This document shows, piece by piece, positions 24,600 to 34,469 of a stretch of 64,000 nucleotides of DNA. How positions within the stretch are numbered: the stretch's first letter is position 1; the number at the start of each line of letters is the position of its first letter. The notes beneath the pieces are model-generated. The model searched no databases and was not told the DNA's origin. It worked only from the letters and a program-made list of their open reading frames with translations. Source of the stretch: Acheta domesticus (lineage: Eukaryota > Arthropoda > Insecta > Orthoptera > Gryllidae); NCBI GenBank assembly GCA_031308135.1, contig JAHLJT010004567.1, forward strand, positions 130,564,971 through 130,628,970, in the 5' to 3' direction. The translations under genes and the position numbers were made by a program.

Positions 24600-25690
24600 T
24601 TTTTAGCGTCCTTTGATAGATACGAGTATGGGGAGAAAATTTAAAGAAAAAATTGAGTCCTTTTTGAGAAAACAATTAAACTAATAATATTTTTGAAAAA
24701 TTGTACATGGCCTTAATTCAAGATTTGTTTGAAGAACAGATTTCAATAAGGAAAAAATCTCTTTCTGTCGAAATAGATGGATTGATGGATAGACGAATAG
24801 ACGGAGAAAAGGAAAGGCAGAGAGAAGAAAAGTCGGAGAGAAGAAAAGTGGGAGAGAAGAAAAGTGGGAGAGAAGAAAAGTGGGAGAGAAGGAAAGTGGG
24901 AGAGAAGGAAAGTGGGAGAGAAGGAAAGTGGGAGAGAAGAAAGTGGGAGAGAAGGAAAGTGGGAGAGAAGAAAGTGGGAGAGAAGGAAAGTGGGAGAGAA
25001 GGAAAGTGGGAGAGAAGGAAAGTGGGAGAGAAGGAAAGTGGGAGAGAAAGGAAAGTGGGAGAGAAGGAAAGTGGGAGAGAAGGAAAGTGGGAGAGAAGGA
25101 AAGTGGGAGAGAAGGAAAGTGGGAGAGAAGGAAAGTGGGAGAGAAGGAAAGTGGGAGAGAAGGAAAGTGGGAGAGAAGGAAAGTGGGAGAGAAGGAAAGT
25201 GGGAGAGAAGGAAAGTGGGAGAGAAGGAAAGTGGGAGAGAAGGAAAGTGGGAGAGAAGGAAAGTGGGAGAGAAGGAAAGTGGGAGAGAAGGAAAGTGGGA
25301 GAGAAGGAAAGTGGGAGAGAAGGAAAGTGGGAGAGAAGGAAAGTGGGAGAGAAGGAAAGTGGGAGAGAAGGAAAGTGGGAGAGAAGGAAAGTGGGAGAGA
25401 AGGAAAGTGGGAGAGAAGGAAAGTGGGAGAGAAGGAAAGTGGGAGAGAAGGAAAGTCGGAGAGAAGTCTTCTGTCAAATCGTTTTTCGGTATCAGGAACC
25501 CACAAAACTGTTAAAGTAAGTAATGTACTACATGTAGCAATAAAACGAATCCACTTTTTGTTACTAATTACAGTGTTCCAGAATTACAGAGTTTCTGCCG
25601 AAAAATTGCTGATTTTGGAGCACGTTTACAATACTTTCTCTTCTTACGTAGTAAGTCGAGAAACTACAGTAAAACAATGTTTTACTTAGT
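24600..25690 (+). repeat. Repeat family U, copy 2, interrupted by a minisatellite
   Basis: The left part (24690-24800) matches the monomer middle and the GATAGACGAATAGACGG box. The right part (25475-25640) matches TTTTTCGGTATCAGGAACCC and TTTCTGCCGAAAAATTGC. The 16-bp minisatellite lies exactly between these two blocks. Confidence 0.7.
24825..25465. repeat. 16-bp homopurine minisatellite, about 38 units
   Basis: The unit is GTGGGAGAGAAGGAAA, almost all purine on one strand except one T. Since 16 is not a multiple of three, each frame repeats with a 16-residue period, giving spurious proteins such as VGEKESGREGKWERRK. Not coding. Confidence 0.96.
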
Positions 25691-26295
25691 ATTTTTAATG
25701 TGGAGCTCAATATATGAACAGGTTTTGTAGCTACATGACCGTGGTATTTTATAAATAGCACAAATTGTACGCAAATGATTTCAAATGTGCGTTGGATTTG
25801 TATCAACTTATTCGGTAATTTTCTGTAAAAACTCGTGTTCATTGAGAAAGTTGGTTTTATTGCTCGATTTACATTAGTCGATTAAGTCGAATACGTACTA
25901 GCATTAGCAGAGAAATGTCGGTGGACTGTGACTTACAAGAAGAGAGCTCATGGGTATCTCTTGATAGTTTGGTTAGGTACTGTTTGTCCTTTTCTACATC
26001 TCGATATTAATCTTGCCCGTGACCATTTGGAATCATTTATCCAATGTTTGTTTCTAAGAAAGTTTATTTCAAGTTATTTAAGATGTCTGTCTATGAGCAA
26101 GAATTTGTATTTGTGGGATGTGTTTCATTGGTCTTGCCAAGGGTTGTTAATCATTCTTGGTCTTGAGTTGAAGTTGTGAATTTTCTTTGTCTGAAATTCT
26201 GTTACCGTCCTCTCCAGTTATTCGTTTTTGTTATTTGTTGGTTATATTGATTGTTGTTAATATTACAGATGTATCCGCGTTTGATAAATTTGGTA
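25691..26295. other. No gene seen
   Basis: AT-rich intron sequence with no recognisable repeat end or supported reading frame. Confidence 0.45.
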
Positions 26296-26299
26296 TGTT

Positions 26300-26342
26300 T
26301 CTTCTAACTTCTTCTTCTTCTTCTTATTATTATTATTATTGA
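26300..26342. repeat. TTC then TTA microsatellite
   Basis: A compound simple repeat, about six CTT/TTC units followed by about six TTA units. Confidence 0.85.
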
Positions 26343-26689
26343 CTGCTATTATATTATTATGGACTGCATTTTTGACAGTGGATGAGCCGATGGTTTGAGA
26401 ATGTACGCCTATCCTTCGGTATGTATTCGACGGTTCGTTACCGATGCTTGCAGAAAAATCTTCAGGAGATGCCATTAACTTTTATAATATAAATTTCAAT
26501 TTCCATTCGAAATCTTTCGGAAATAACGCGATAATCGTTTTTTTTCTTGCTGCCAACATCGTATGAAAATTGGATATTGGCACATTATAATATTGTCGAA
26601 CTCTAATACAGTATTGTTATTTTGCAGGAAAACTGTTTAAACCTGAGTGAGATATTCATTTAGCCGTCAAAGACTACGTTGCTTACTGA

Positions 26690-27125
26690 ATATACAGATT
26701 GTCGTAAGAACGTACCCTCGTGGAAACATAAAATTTCGCGTCGAAAATGCCTTGGCCCGCGGGCTTGATGGCGATGGGCATCCCTGACCGCCGACAACGA
26801 GATCTACCGGTGAGTTTGAAAAGTACGTTCTCTAGACCGAACTATGAAGATTAAATTTATTTCATTAGCGAGCATATAAAATATTTTAACGTTCATTGAG
26901 AGCTAACTGTAGTATTACCGAGGTAAAAGGCTTCCATGATTAATAACCATGAAACTAAATTGACAATTTTTGTATATGTAATCTTGCATTCAAGTTTCGT
27001 TAATTTAAAATGTGTTGTTATAAGAAGAATAATGGAGCAGCAAATAGATCAGTACCATAGTGTTGTTCCAGAATTGGAGAAGTGGTGGGTTCGATTCCGC
27101 GTCTAGGAAGATATTTTCTCAAATG
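26690..27125 (+). repeat. Left arm of a 2.1-kb imperfect inverted repeat
   Basis: The arm starts near CGTGGAAACATAAAATTTCG, runs through TCGAAAATGCCTTG and CTCTAGACCGAACTA, and ends in a tRNA-like box (GTGGGTTCGATTCCGCGTCT) at about 27085. The reverse complement of 28372-28800 follows the same order. It may be one of two SINE-like copies in opposite directions, or the arm of a fold-back element. Confidence 0.7.
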
Positions 27126-28371
27126 ATATGAAAAAATCAACATACGTAAAAATTAAATGTTAACACTTAACGATACTTGCAGTGTTAGAACAATTCAGCA
27201 TTTATTTCAATAGCATTGCCATTAGATGCATCTGAAGATTGCTTTCGTTTTTTAAAGATTTTTCTTATTCTAAACAACATCAAAACAAAATAATACTTCG
27301 GGAAGGGAATCACTTAACAAGAAAGAATTCTAGCGACTCGAATGTGAATTAATTTCCAAGATCTAGCACCCGTCACCCAATCGTCGTTTTTGAGGGAAGC
27401 ATACACTCAGAATATTGAAGTAAAACAAAAAACTAAATCCCCCTATATTTAATTCCGTTTAATAAACGACATGCCACATTTAAGTATTATTTATGAATGT
27501 CTAAATATCTCGGAGGATTTTCAAACATTGACCAAAGTGTGGCAAGATAAGCAATCTGATGAATGGTAACATAACTGTATTCGTTTGGCTCAATGATAGA
27601 AAGCTTTCTTCAGGCACGTTAGGCAGCAGAATCGAATCCGATGAAAAACGCTTTGCTTATACGTGATTTTTTTTGTCAAATTAACGTATTGCAGTACGGA
27701 TTTCTTAGCGTAATTATTTTTTTATTTTAAATCATGGTAGTTCTGAAAAGAGGTATTTATCTTTCTACGAAATATATTTTGTATTTTCCTATTTTCTGTA
27801 TATTTATTTTATTCTAGGAAACATAGGGAACACATGACAAATAAGGAAACCAAAAACGCCACCTCTGAGACAGATAGGTGTCTCTCTCCACTAATGCGAT
27901 AACTCGCTCTCGTTTGCATGGTGAGCGTAGTCGAAAAATGAATGGGGGTTGCAAGTTCTATTTGCTTGGCTGTGAGTGAAAATATTGACTTTTCTTTCAT
28001 TACCGACAGGCAACGCTGCATGCTTATCTCATTTTGACCAAGGACAGTTCACATTCTGAGGCCTGATACTTAGAAAGGGAGAAATCGATAATGTTTCTCA
28101 ACAAAAGAGATGAGTTTATTCAACTGAACTATAAAATTGTAGCAAGCAGAAAGACATCCTTAGCATAGTTGTATAATAATACTAGAAGCAGTCGTATTTT
28201 ACGTTAATTGTTTATACAAATCGGTTTACTAAATCGAATTTACATAATCGTCAAAAATGTAATTTCTTGAGAATTCAAATATTCGTAATGTTTGCGAATG
28301 AAACTTTTGAGTTTTTAATGCAGAACATTGGAAAGACAAATGTAGAATATTGTACTTTAGACGATCTTGTG
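27126..28371. other. Spacer between inverted arms, no gene seen
   Basis: About 1.2 kb of AT-rich DNA between the two arms. No transposase-like frame is visible, so if the whole is an element it is non-autonomous. Confidence 0.5.
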
Positions 28372-28800
28372 GCAATGTAGAATGAATAAAAATATCTACC
28401 TAGACCGGGAATCGAACCTGCCACTTCTCCAGTTCTGGTAGAACACTTTAGCACTGAGTTGCGCTTGTGCATTTGCTACTCTCGTGCTTTTCTTATAACA
28501 ATACATTTTAAATTAATGAAACTTGAATGTAAAATTACGGATACAAAAATTAATGTCAATTTAGTTTCATGGGTAGGAATCACGGAAGTATTTTACCTCT
28601 GTACTATTACTGTGAGTTCTCAATGGGCATTAAAATATTTTATAAGCTCTGTAATCAAATAAATTTAATCTTCGTAGTTCGGTCTAGAGAACGTAGTTTT
28701 CAAACCCGACGATAGATATCGCTGTCTGCGGTCAGGATTGTCTATCGCCCTCAAGACCGCGGGTCAAGGCATTTTCGACGCGAAATTTTATGTTTCCACA
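28372..28800 (-). repeat. Right arm of the imperfect inverted repeat
   Basis: Reverse complement of the left arm. On the minus strand it ends with GCGCAACTCAGTGCTAAAG (A-box-like) and GCAGGTTCGATTCCCGG (B-box-like), better preserved than in the left arm. The tRNA-like part faces the spacer in both arms. Confidence 0.7.
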
Positions 28801-30375
28801 AGTGTACGTTACTTACTGTATATGCCGACTGTATTACATGTAACTGAGATTTACATTTATGAAATTTTTACTGTTGAAAATAGATATTTTTCTAAATTAT
28901 TTCGTCATGTAACTAAATTATGATAGTATTTCCTTGTGCAACAACGATGTATGGTTGCTGTAAAAGTCTGGTCTGCAATTGACTTCGAATGTTCACTTCA
29001 GAAATGAGTAATTAATGGAATATGTCAAAAGGATAAAGTACACGCAGGAATCGCGACATATTTAATCAGCCGACATCTCGCAGGATTCAAAATTAATTAA
29101 AATTGGAGATAACCGATTTCATTAAGATCGACATCTGAGGGATTCGTGAAAGACAGTGTCGTGAAATTAAATTTCGATATTAGGTAGGATTGGACTAATC
29201 AATGAAGGACAAAGAACGTTAATGACAACGATTCTTATGTCTCGTGTATTTCTCATCGGTTGCAAGGTGTTTGCACAATATGTGATGTAAGGCGAGGAAA
29301 AGGCAAACATCTGAAATTTTGAACATTTTCTTATTTCAGAATTATTTAAATAGTATGTACATGCTGTTTTCTGAATAATTTTATGCATAATTTATGATGA
29401 ACAAGTAATAAAACAAACTTTATGTAAATATATGTCTGTCAAGATGGAAGTAATGTTTGAGATGCTGAAGTTTAAACAGGGCGTTTAAACCTTTAGGTAC
29501 ATTGGATCTAGATTTGTTGCTGTAAACAACAGCTTAGATCAACACTTCAACTACAGTGCAGTTTGTCTCCTAGACGGTAATTGGTCTACAATCCCCCTTA
29601 GAAGCCGATTTCCTCAACTGGATTTGGCAGAGAGATTTTTGATTCCAGTGTACGTGAATACGGAATGGGTTTTATCTGAAAAGTTGAGAAGTAGCGGTGT
29701 ATTTCGCTAAATGCAATTGAAGTAATAAACTACTGAAGAAATGAAAAATGAAGATGATGAAAATGTTGAAAAAGAAGATTCAGTGATTTTCTTTGATTAA
29801 ATGCCCAGTGTAATCAATAAGGACAACCACCTACAAAAACCTCTAAAAATATAAAATAGTCCATTAAATGGAAATATAATGTGCAATACCAGCTACAAAG
29901 TAGGCAGATAAAAACATTTAAACCATTACAAAAGAACAAATAAAAACTACTCGCCAGTTGCAGCACCGCGTTCATTGACAATGCTCCTGTTCCTTACGCC
30001 TCCGAGAGAAAAAGTTTACTTTTTCAGAAGAGCGTTTGCTTCTGGAAGAAAACGTGTTGTTTGAAAAACATTTGACGATTTAAATTAAAGCTGACCCCGA
30101 CAATTTGAAGGTACAGCAAAGTTTCATGGGACTTCGAGCCTGTCTTTCGTCTATCAGTTTTGAAAGTTTTAGTCCGTGTCACCAACAGCCATGGAGAGAA
30201 GGAATCGATGCTCAACGGAGATTATTTTTCTTCGAAGGGAGAAAGCTTAGTTCCTCAAGCGAAGTCTCGCTCAGAAAAAGTCTCTCAAACACTTTGAGAA
30301 TAGAAATGATTACGACCAAGCAAGTGCCAACTCGCTGAGACAGGAAGTAAGAAGGGAAGAATATAGAAAGAAAGA
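28801..30375. other. No gene recognised
   Basis: Intronic DNA without supported frames or repeat ends. Confidence 0.45.
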
Positions 30376-30379
30376 AAAG

Positions 30380-30740
30380 AGAGAGAGAGAGAAATGTGAG
30401 TGAGAGATGTTGATACTCCTAAAGTCTCGAGTTTGTTTAGATCGATCGGGAATATCAATTTGGAAGAGTTTAGGCACTAGCGTTGACCACAGACAGACAG
30501 AGAGACAGACATTTTGTCATCAGTCGATTTTTCAGGTATCAAGGAGTCACAAACGATGGATTCTGGCTACACCGCGTGGTAGATGAAGTATTTTACTGTA
30601 CATAGAAATGGGATTATCCAATTTTTCGTTTCCTGTTGAGAGTTTTTATGCCGAAAATTCGCCGTTTTCGGGCGCACGATTACATAAATTTCTCTTCTTA
30701 CGAATTGAAGTGGGAGAAAGTAAAAGGGACTCTCAGGAAC
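30380..30740 (+). repeat. Repeat family U, copy 3
   Basis: Has a GA-rich run, TTAGATCGATCGGGAATATC, a GACAGACAGAGAGACAGACA box at about 30490, TTTTTCAGGTATCAAGGAGTC at about 30528 and TTTATGCCGAAAATTCGCCG, in the same order as copy 1. Confidence 0.7.
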
Positions 30741-31289
30741 GATAGTACATTTATCTCCGAGTATTTTAAAGGTTCTTTTATCAGGAGATTTTTCGTGAGG
30801 GTCATGATGATGGCAGATTAACGACACTTATCATCTGTGTAGCCGGGTCGGAGCCAACTTCTCTCTCGATGAGAATTAGAGTGACTTGATCATTAGTTTC
30901 TTCGGCTTTCTCAAGTCAATTCTTTCAACTGAATGACGTGACTTTTCTACAACTGACCACTGACAACACGCAATCCCTTCTTCATAATTACCACCACTCC
31001 CTCAATACGTTACATTCGCTCGTTCGTACTTGCTCCAGCGTTTCATCCGCGATCGCCGAAAATATCCTGTGCTTGCTCGCGGTAGGCTGATACACGGGTC
31101 AGATAGAAAAATTAATCAAGCATAAAATGTACCATTGGAACATTCAAACGTCTCCTGAAAAGAACGCAGAAGAAAAGGAAAGGGGATAATGGATGAAGTG
31201 CAGCGCAATGGGATTAGAAAGGGAGAAATATTTGCCGAAAAATTACAACCATTCTCAACAATATGATTTTTCAGTGACCACTATTTCAA

Positions 31290-31860
31290 GGAAAGTGTGC
31301 ACCGAAAAAAGCCTCAGTGTTGCTTTTCCAATGCATTTCTGAATGGAACACGGCCGGGCATTTTCCCCGACAAAGGCGATGTGTCCAGATCGGGTCGATC
31401 CGCAGCCGACACACATCGCCAAGGCGCGCGCGGCGACCCGTAGGGCTTCGGAGGATCCTTGTGCGTCCGCGGCTCAGAGTGGTGTCGAAGGGTGGTGGTG
31501 GTGGTAGTGGTGATCCTGCTGGTGACGGAGAGGGGCGAAGCTAGCGTGGAGCGAGGGCGGACTGTGACGGGGATGGCGATGCGGAGACGGGGCTGAAGAG
31601 GACGCGGGGAAAGTGGGAGTGGGGCGTGCGAAGGTTGGATTTTGATTGATTGTTAAGTGATTCCGGGCGCGTCAACTGCTAAGGCCATTAGTCCCGTAAG
31701 TATAGTGCATGTTTTATCGCGGGAGATGGCGGTGATCTTTTCCAGCTGGAAGGCAAGATCCGGCGCCGACCTGCGCGTCGGCTTGCAGGTTTTTCCCAAC
31801 CAGATATCTCCTACCAGTGAGGACAGCCCCAGCAGGGACAATCTCTAAGCTCGCGACTGG
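31290..31860. other. GC-rich, CpG-rich patch 1
   Basis: Markedly richer in GC and CpG than its surroundings, with a GGTGGTGGTGGTGGTAGTGG simple run at 31487-31512. No supported exon is seen. It sits in the 27.6-kb intron of the receptor gene. Confidence 0.5.
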
Positions 31861-31964
31861 TTTCGTGACCTATGTGGTTGCGTAATGCTTGTAATTGAAA
31901 TTGTGTGTAAAAAAGGGATGAGAATTGGACAAGGAAGAGGAATGAAAGATCGCGTATGGTCCGT

Positions 31965-32190
31965 GGTCCGTTTGTTAGGGTACTGCTCCGGCATTCGCTC
32001 CTGGTGTTGATCGGAGAAACTATGGAAAACTAACGAACCGAGCAACCGCCTGCTAGAATTCTCCTCGAGTCAGCAGCTGAATTCGATCTATGAAGCTAGT
32101 GTCGAAAATCCTGCCACCGTCGGGACTCGAACTTAGGACCTCCTGGTCAGAAGCACTGCTGTAACATCAGTCGAGTTACCTCTCCCAGTG
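31965..32190 (-). mobile_element. tRNA-derived SINE, family A, minus copy
   Basis: On the minus strand it reads GGTAACTCGACTGATG at the head, then the B-box-like TAAGTTCGAGTCCCGAC, then GGCAGGATTTTCGACACTAG and ends TACCCTAACAAAC. It is related over its whole length to 20236-20462. Confidence 0.75.
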
Positions 32191-32199
32191 CGGAGACTG

Positions 32200-32700
32200 G
32201 AGAGGGACGGAAACGGAGGAGAGGTTGAGGAGTGGGAGGGCGGCTGCTGAGGCGGTCAGGGTCAGGGCAGTTAGGGGAGAAGGATTGGCGGGGAGGGGAA
32301 GAAGCGGAGGTGGGTGAGTGCGAGGAGGCGGGGTCGGGGCACGGCAGATGCAGGCGGGAAGGAGGGTGGTGGCGGGTCAGGGGCGATGGCAAGGACATAG
32401 CAAGTGGGGGCGTGGTATTGGCGAGAGAGAAGGAAAGAGAGAGAGGGGGAAGAGAGGGGGAGAAGGAAGGAGCGGAAAGGAGGCTGGGCGGAACGGGGCG
32501 GTCGATCGCCCGCGCATCGCCTGCCACGTGGTTGAGAGCCTTCCGCCCGCCAGCCCGCGCCCGGCCCTCGACCGCCCTGCCGGCGCCCTCTCGGCGCGCC
32601 CACAACCTAATAGGCCAGCTACGCTCGCCCTCTGCCGCGAATGGGGCTTCCGCCGACGCAATCGGAGGAATGCGTGCGCACGATATGCAGAACGGTTGAA
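32200..32700. promoter_or_regulatory. CpG-rich island, possible intronic promoter
   Basis: About 500 bp of strongly GC-rich sequence with many CpGs, especially 32500-32650 (CGATCGCCCGCGCATCGCC). Long frames exist on both strands (for example 32147-32743 minus) but they are low-complexity and lack domains. It could be the promoter or first non-coding exon of a nested or alternative transcript. That role is inference only. Confidence 0.35.
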
Positions 32701-33139
32701 CATAAAATAGTTCAGAAGTCGCTGTTATACAAAATTTCAACAAAACCCTTTTAATTCATACTAAACAATTTTACATAATGTTTAGGCATCTTTCATAAAT
32801 AAAGCATATCAACAAAATTCATATAAACTTCTTAAGACTATACAATTTTATCGTTCTACATCATATCCCCCCTGCTTAAAAATTACAATACTGTATTGTG
32901 TAAATTTGCTTACATCCCCTCTTATATATCCTGATTAGGATCACATGATTTGATGAATTATACTTACTACGACAGGGAGAGTTCTATCAAAGGAGATCTA
33001 CAAACGCACTGTCGAGATACGTTTCTTTTGATGGCCACGCGCAAGTCTAAATTTATCTCCATTTGCGTCATGGGTAGAACGCAACGGCGCCATCTACGCA
33101 CGGGACGAGTAACAACTCCTCAACACCAAAATGAGGCGC

Positions 33140-33345
33140 GTAGAACCGGCCTGGATAGCCGAGACCTACTAAAGCTGAAGAGCCGTAGCTGCCTCGTGCC
33201 TGTAGAATCACGGGTTCGGATCCCACCCGGGGCATGGATGTTTGTGTCCGTATACCGTTACCGTTACCATTACCCCGACTGTCACAGTGATTTCAACCTT
33301 AGTAGTTGAAAAGCGATCTTAAATAAGTAAAAAAAGGTGCCTAGT
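33140..33345 (+). mobile_element. tRNA-derived SINE, family B
   Basis: Starts near GGCCTGGATAGCCGAGACC (A-box-like) and has CACGGGTTCGGATCCCACC (B-box-like) about 60 bp on, then a CCGTTACCGTTACCATTACC-like simple tract and an A-rich end. The spacing and boxes are typical of a tRNA head. One copy only in the window. Confidence 0.65.
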
Positions 33346-33454
33346 GTTTAGGAGTGTAGAGATAAAAGCGATGGTAATACATGCTTTCGTTAGAATCGGT
33401 TCTATCACCCGAATCCTCCCCCTGAACAGATTTTAAAGACTTCAGTAAGAACAT

Positions 33455-33690
33455 ACAAGTCCCTCAGGTGGCTGTTGGACAGAGTGATAGTTTTCCGTGG
33501 CGCGATCCCGTGTTCGATTTCCATTCAGGGCAAAAATTGAGCCGTAGCTTTCCGTTACGACCTTTTCAGTTTCTATTGGTGTATGTGGAAAGAAGTGCTC
33601 AGGATCGCTAAGTATGGTAAGTACAGTGAAGGGAATACGTCATTCTCGCCACTTAGCTCCCTTACTCCCAGGAGTGAAAAATAAATAAAA
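33455..33690 (+). mobile_element. tRNA-derived SINE, family C
   Basis: Has CTCAGGTGGCTGTTGGACAG as a possible A box and CCGTGTTCGATTTCCATTC as a B box, followed by a body that ends with AAAAATAAATAAAACC. One copy only, so boundaries are approximate. Confidence 0.5.
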
Positions 33691-33770
33691 CCAGAGCCCA
33701 GACCTGATTACACCGGTAGCTGGAACAAGTTGGTTTAATCGGATCCTAAAATGCCTAATACTCATATATA

Positions 33771-34465
33771 GGTTGGATAAAAAGTAATGAGAATATTGCT
33801 GTCACTTAAAGCCGGTGTATCGGTATGCTGCCATCTGTTGTAACAAACGGAAGGACTATTAGACGAGTATGTACAGCGAGCGGCAACACTACTTTGTCAG
33901 TCTACTGCAGTGTGTAAATTGTTGAACTTCGTAGAAAACGTGCAAGAGCCCTAACGTGATGTTTACAAAGGTCAAGCAACGTTCGTGGCTTAAAATTGAA
34001 GGGGCACGGGGAAGAAGCAAAAATGTTTTCATGGACTGCGTAAAGCATGGTGTGATGTAGAGTTGCCATACTCCACAGTCGCACGATGGGTTAAAGCGTT
34101 CACGTTCGGCAGAGGTGATGTAAAGGATAACCCCCGTACAGGAAGACCTCACGTGGAGAATTTTTCGTCGCTGACAATTGGATATTCTGGAACATTCACC
34201 TTGCTCACCCGACATGAGTCCCTTTGATTATGATCTCTTCAGTAAAATGAAAGAACCACTGCAAAGGATCCGGTACTCTACCAGAGAAGAAATTATACAT
34301 GCTTTAGGGTGGTTTATATGGGACATCAACAGAAATAGCTGCGAAGATGATGTACGACACCTTTTTAACATTTGGTAACGGAGATGATTATACTGAAGGT
34401 GTGTAAATATAAATATCTCTGTCAGTAAAGTCATTTCAGAGAAAAATTCTCATTACTATCCAACA
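33771..34465 (+). mobile_element. Internally deleted mariner element
   Basis: About 695 bp with imperfect inverted ends (GGTTGGATAAAAAGTAATGA and TCATTACTATCCAACA) and TA at both borders, the Tc1/mariner target. The interior holds two joined pieces of a mariner transposase and lacks the middle of the catalytic domain. It cannot move by itself but could in principle be mobilised by a related enzyme. Confidence 0.85.
34020..34378 (+). pseudogene. Mariner transposase, head joined to tail
   Basis: The first piece gives LRKAWCDVELPYSTVARWV, the second helix-turn-helix of mariner transposases, then NPRTGRPHVE. The second piece (34178-34378) gives HSPCSPDMSPFDYDLFSKMK, the region of the third acidic catalytic residue of the DD34D triad, and ends near VRHLFNIW. 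The segment carrying the first two catalytic aspartates is missing. The junction lies at about 34165-34180. An early frame change also affects the head. Confidence 0.8.
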
Positions 34466-34469
34466 TACA

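Noticed and set aside
24681..25689. Long frames with KVGEKESGRE or SLPLSFSPTF repeats
   Set aside because: They follow the 16-bp homopurine array and exist in all frames; not genes.
32147..32743. Overlapping frames of 108-198 residues on both strands
   Set aside because: Expected in a GC-rich island poor in stop codons; low complexity and no domain.
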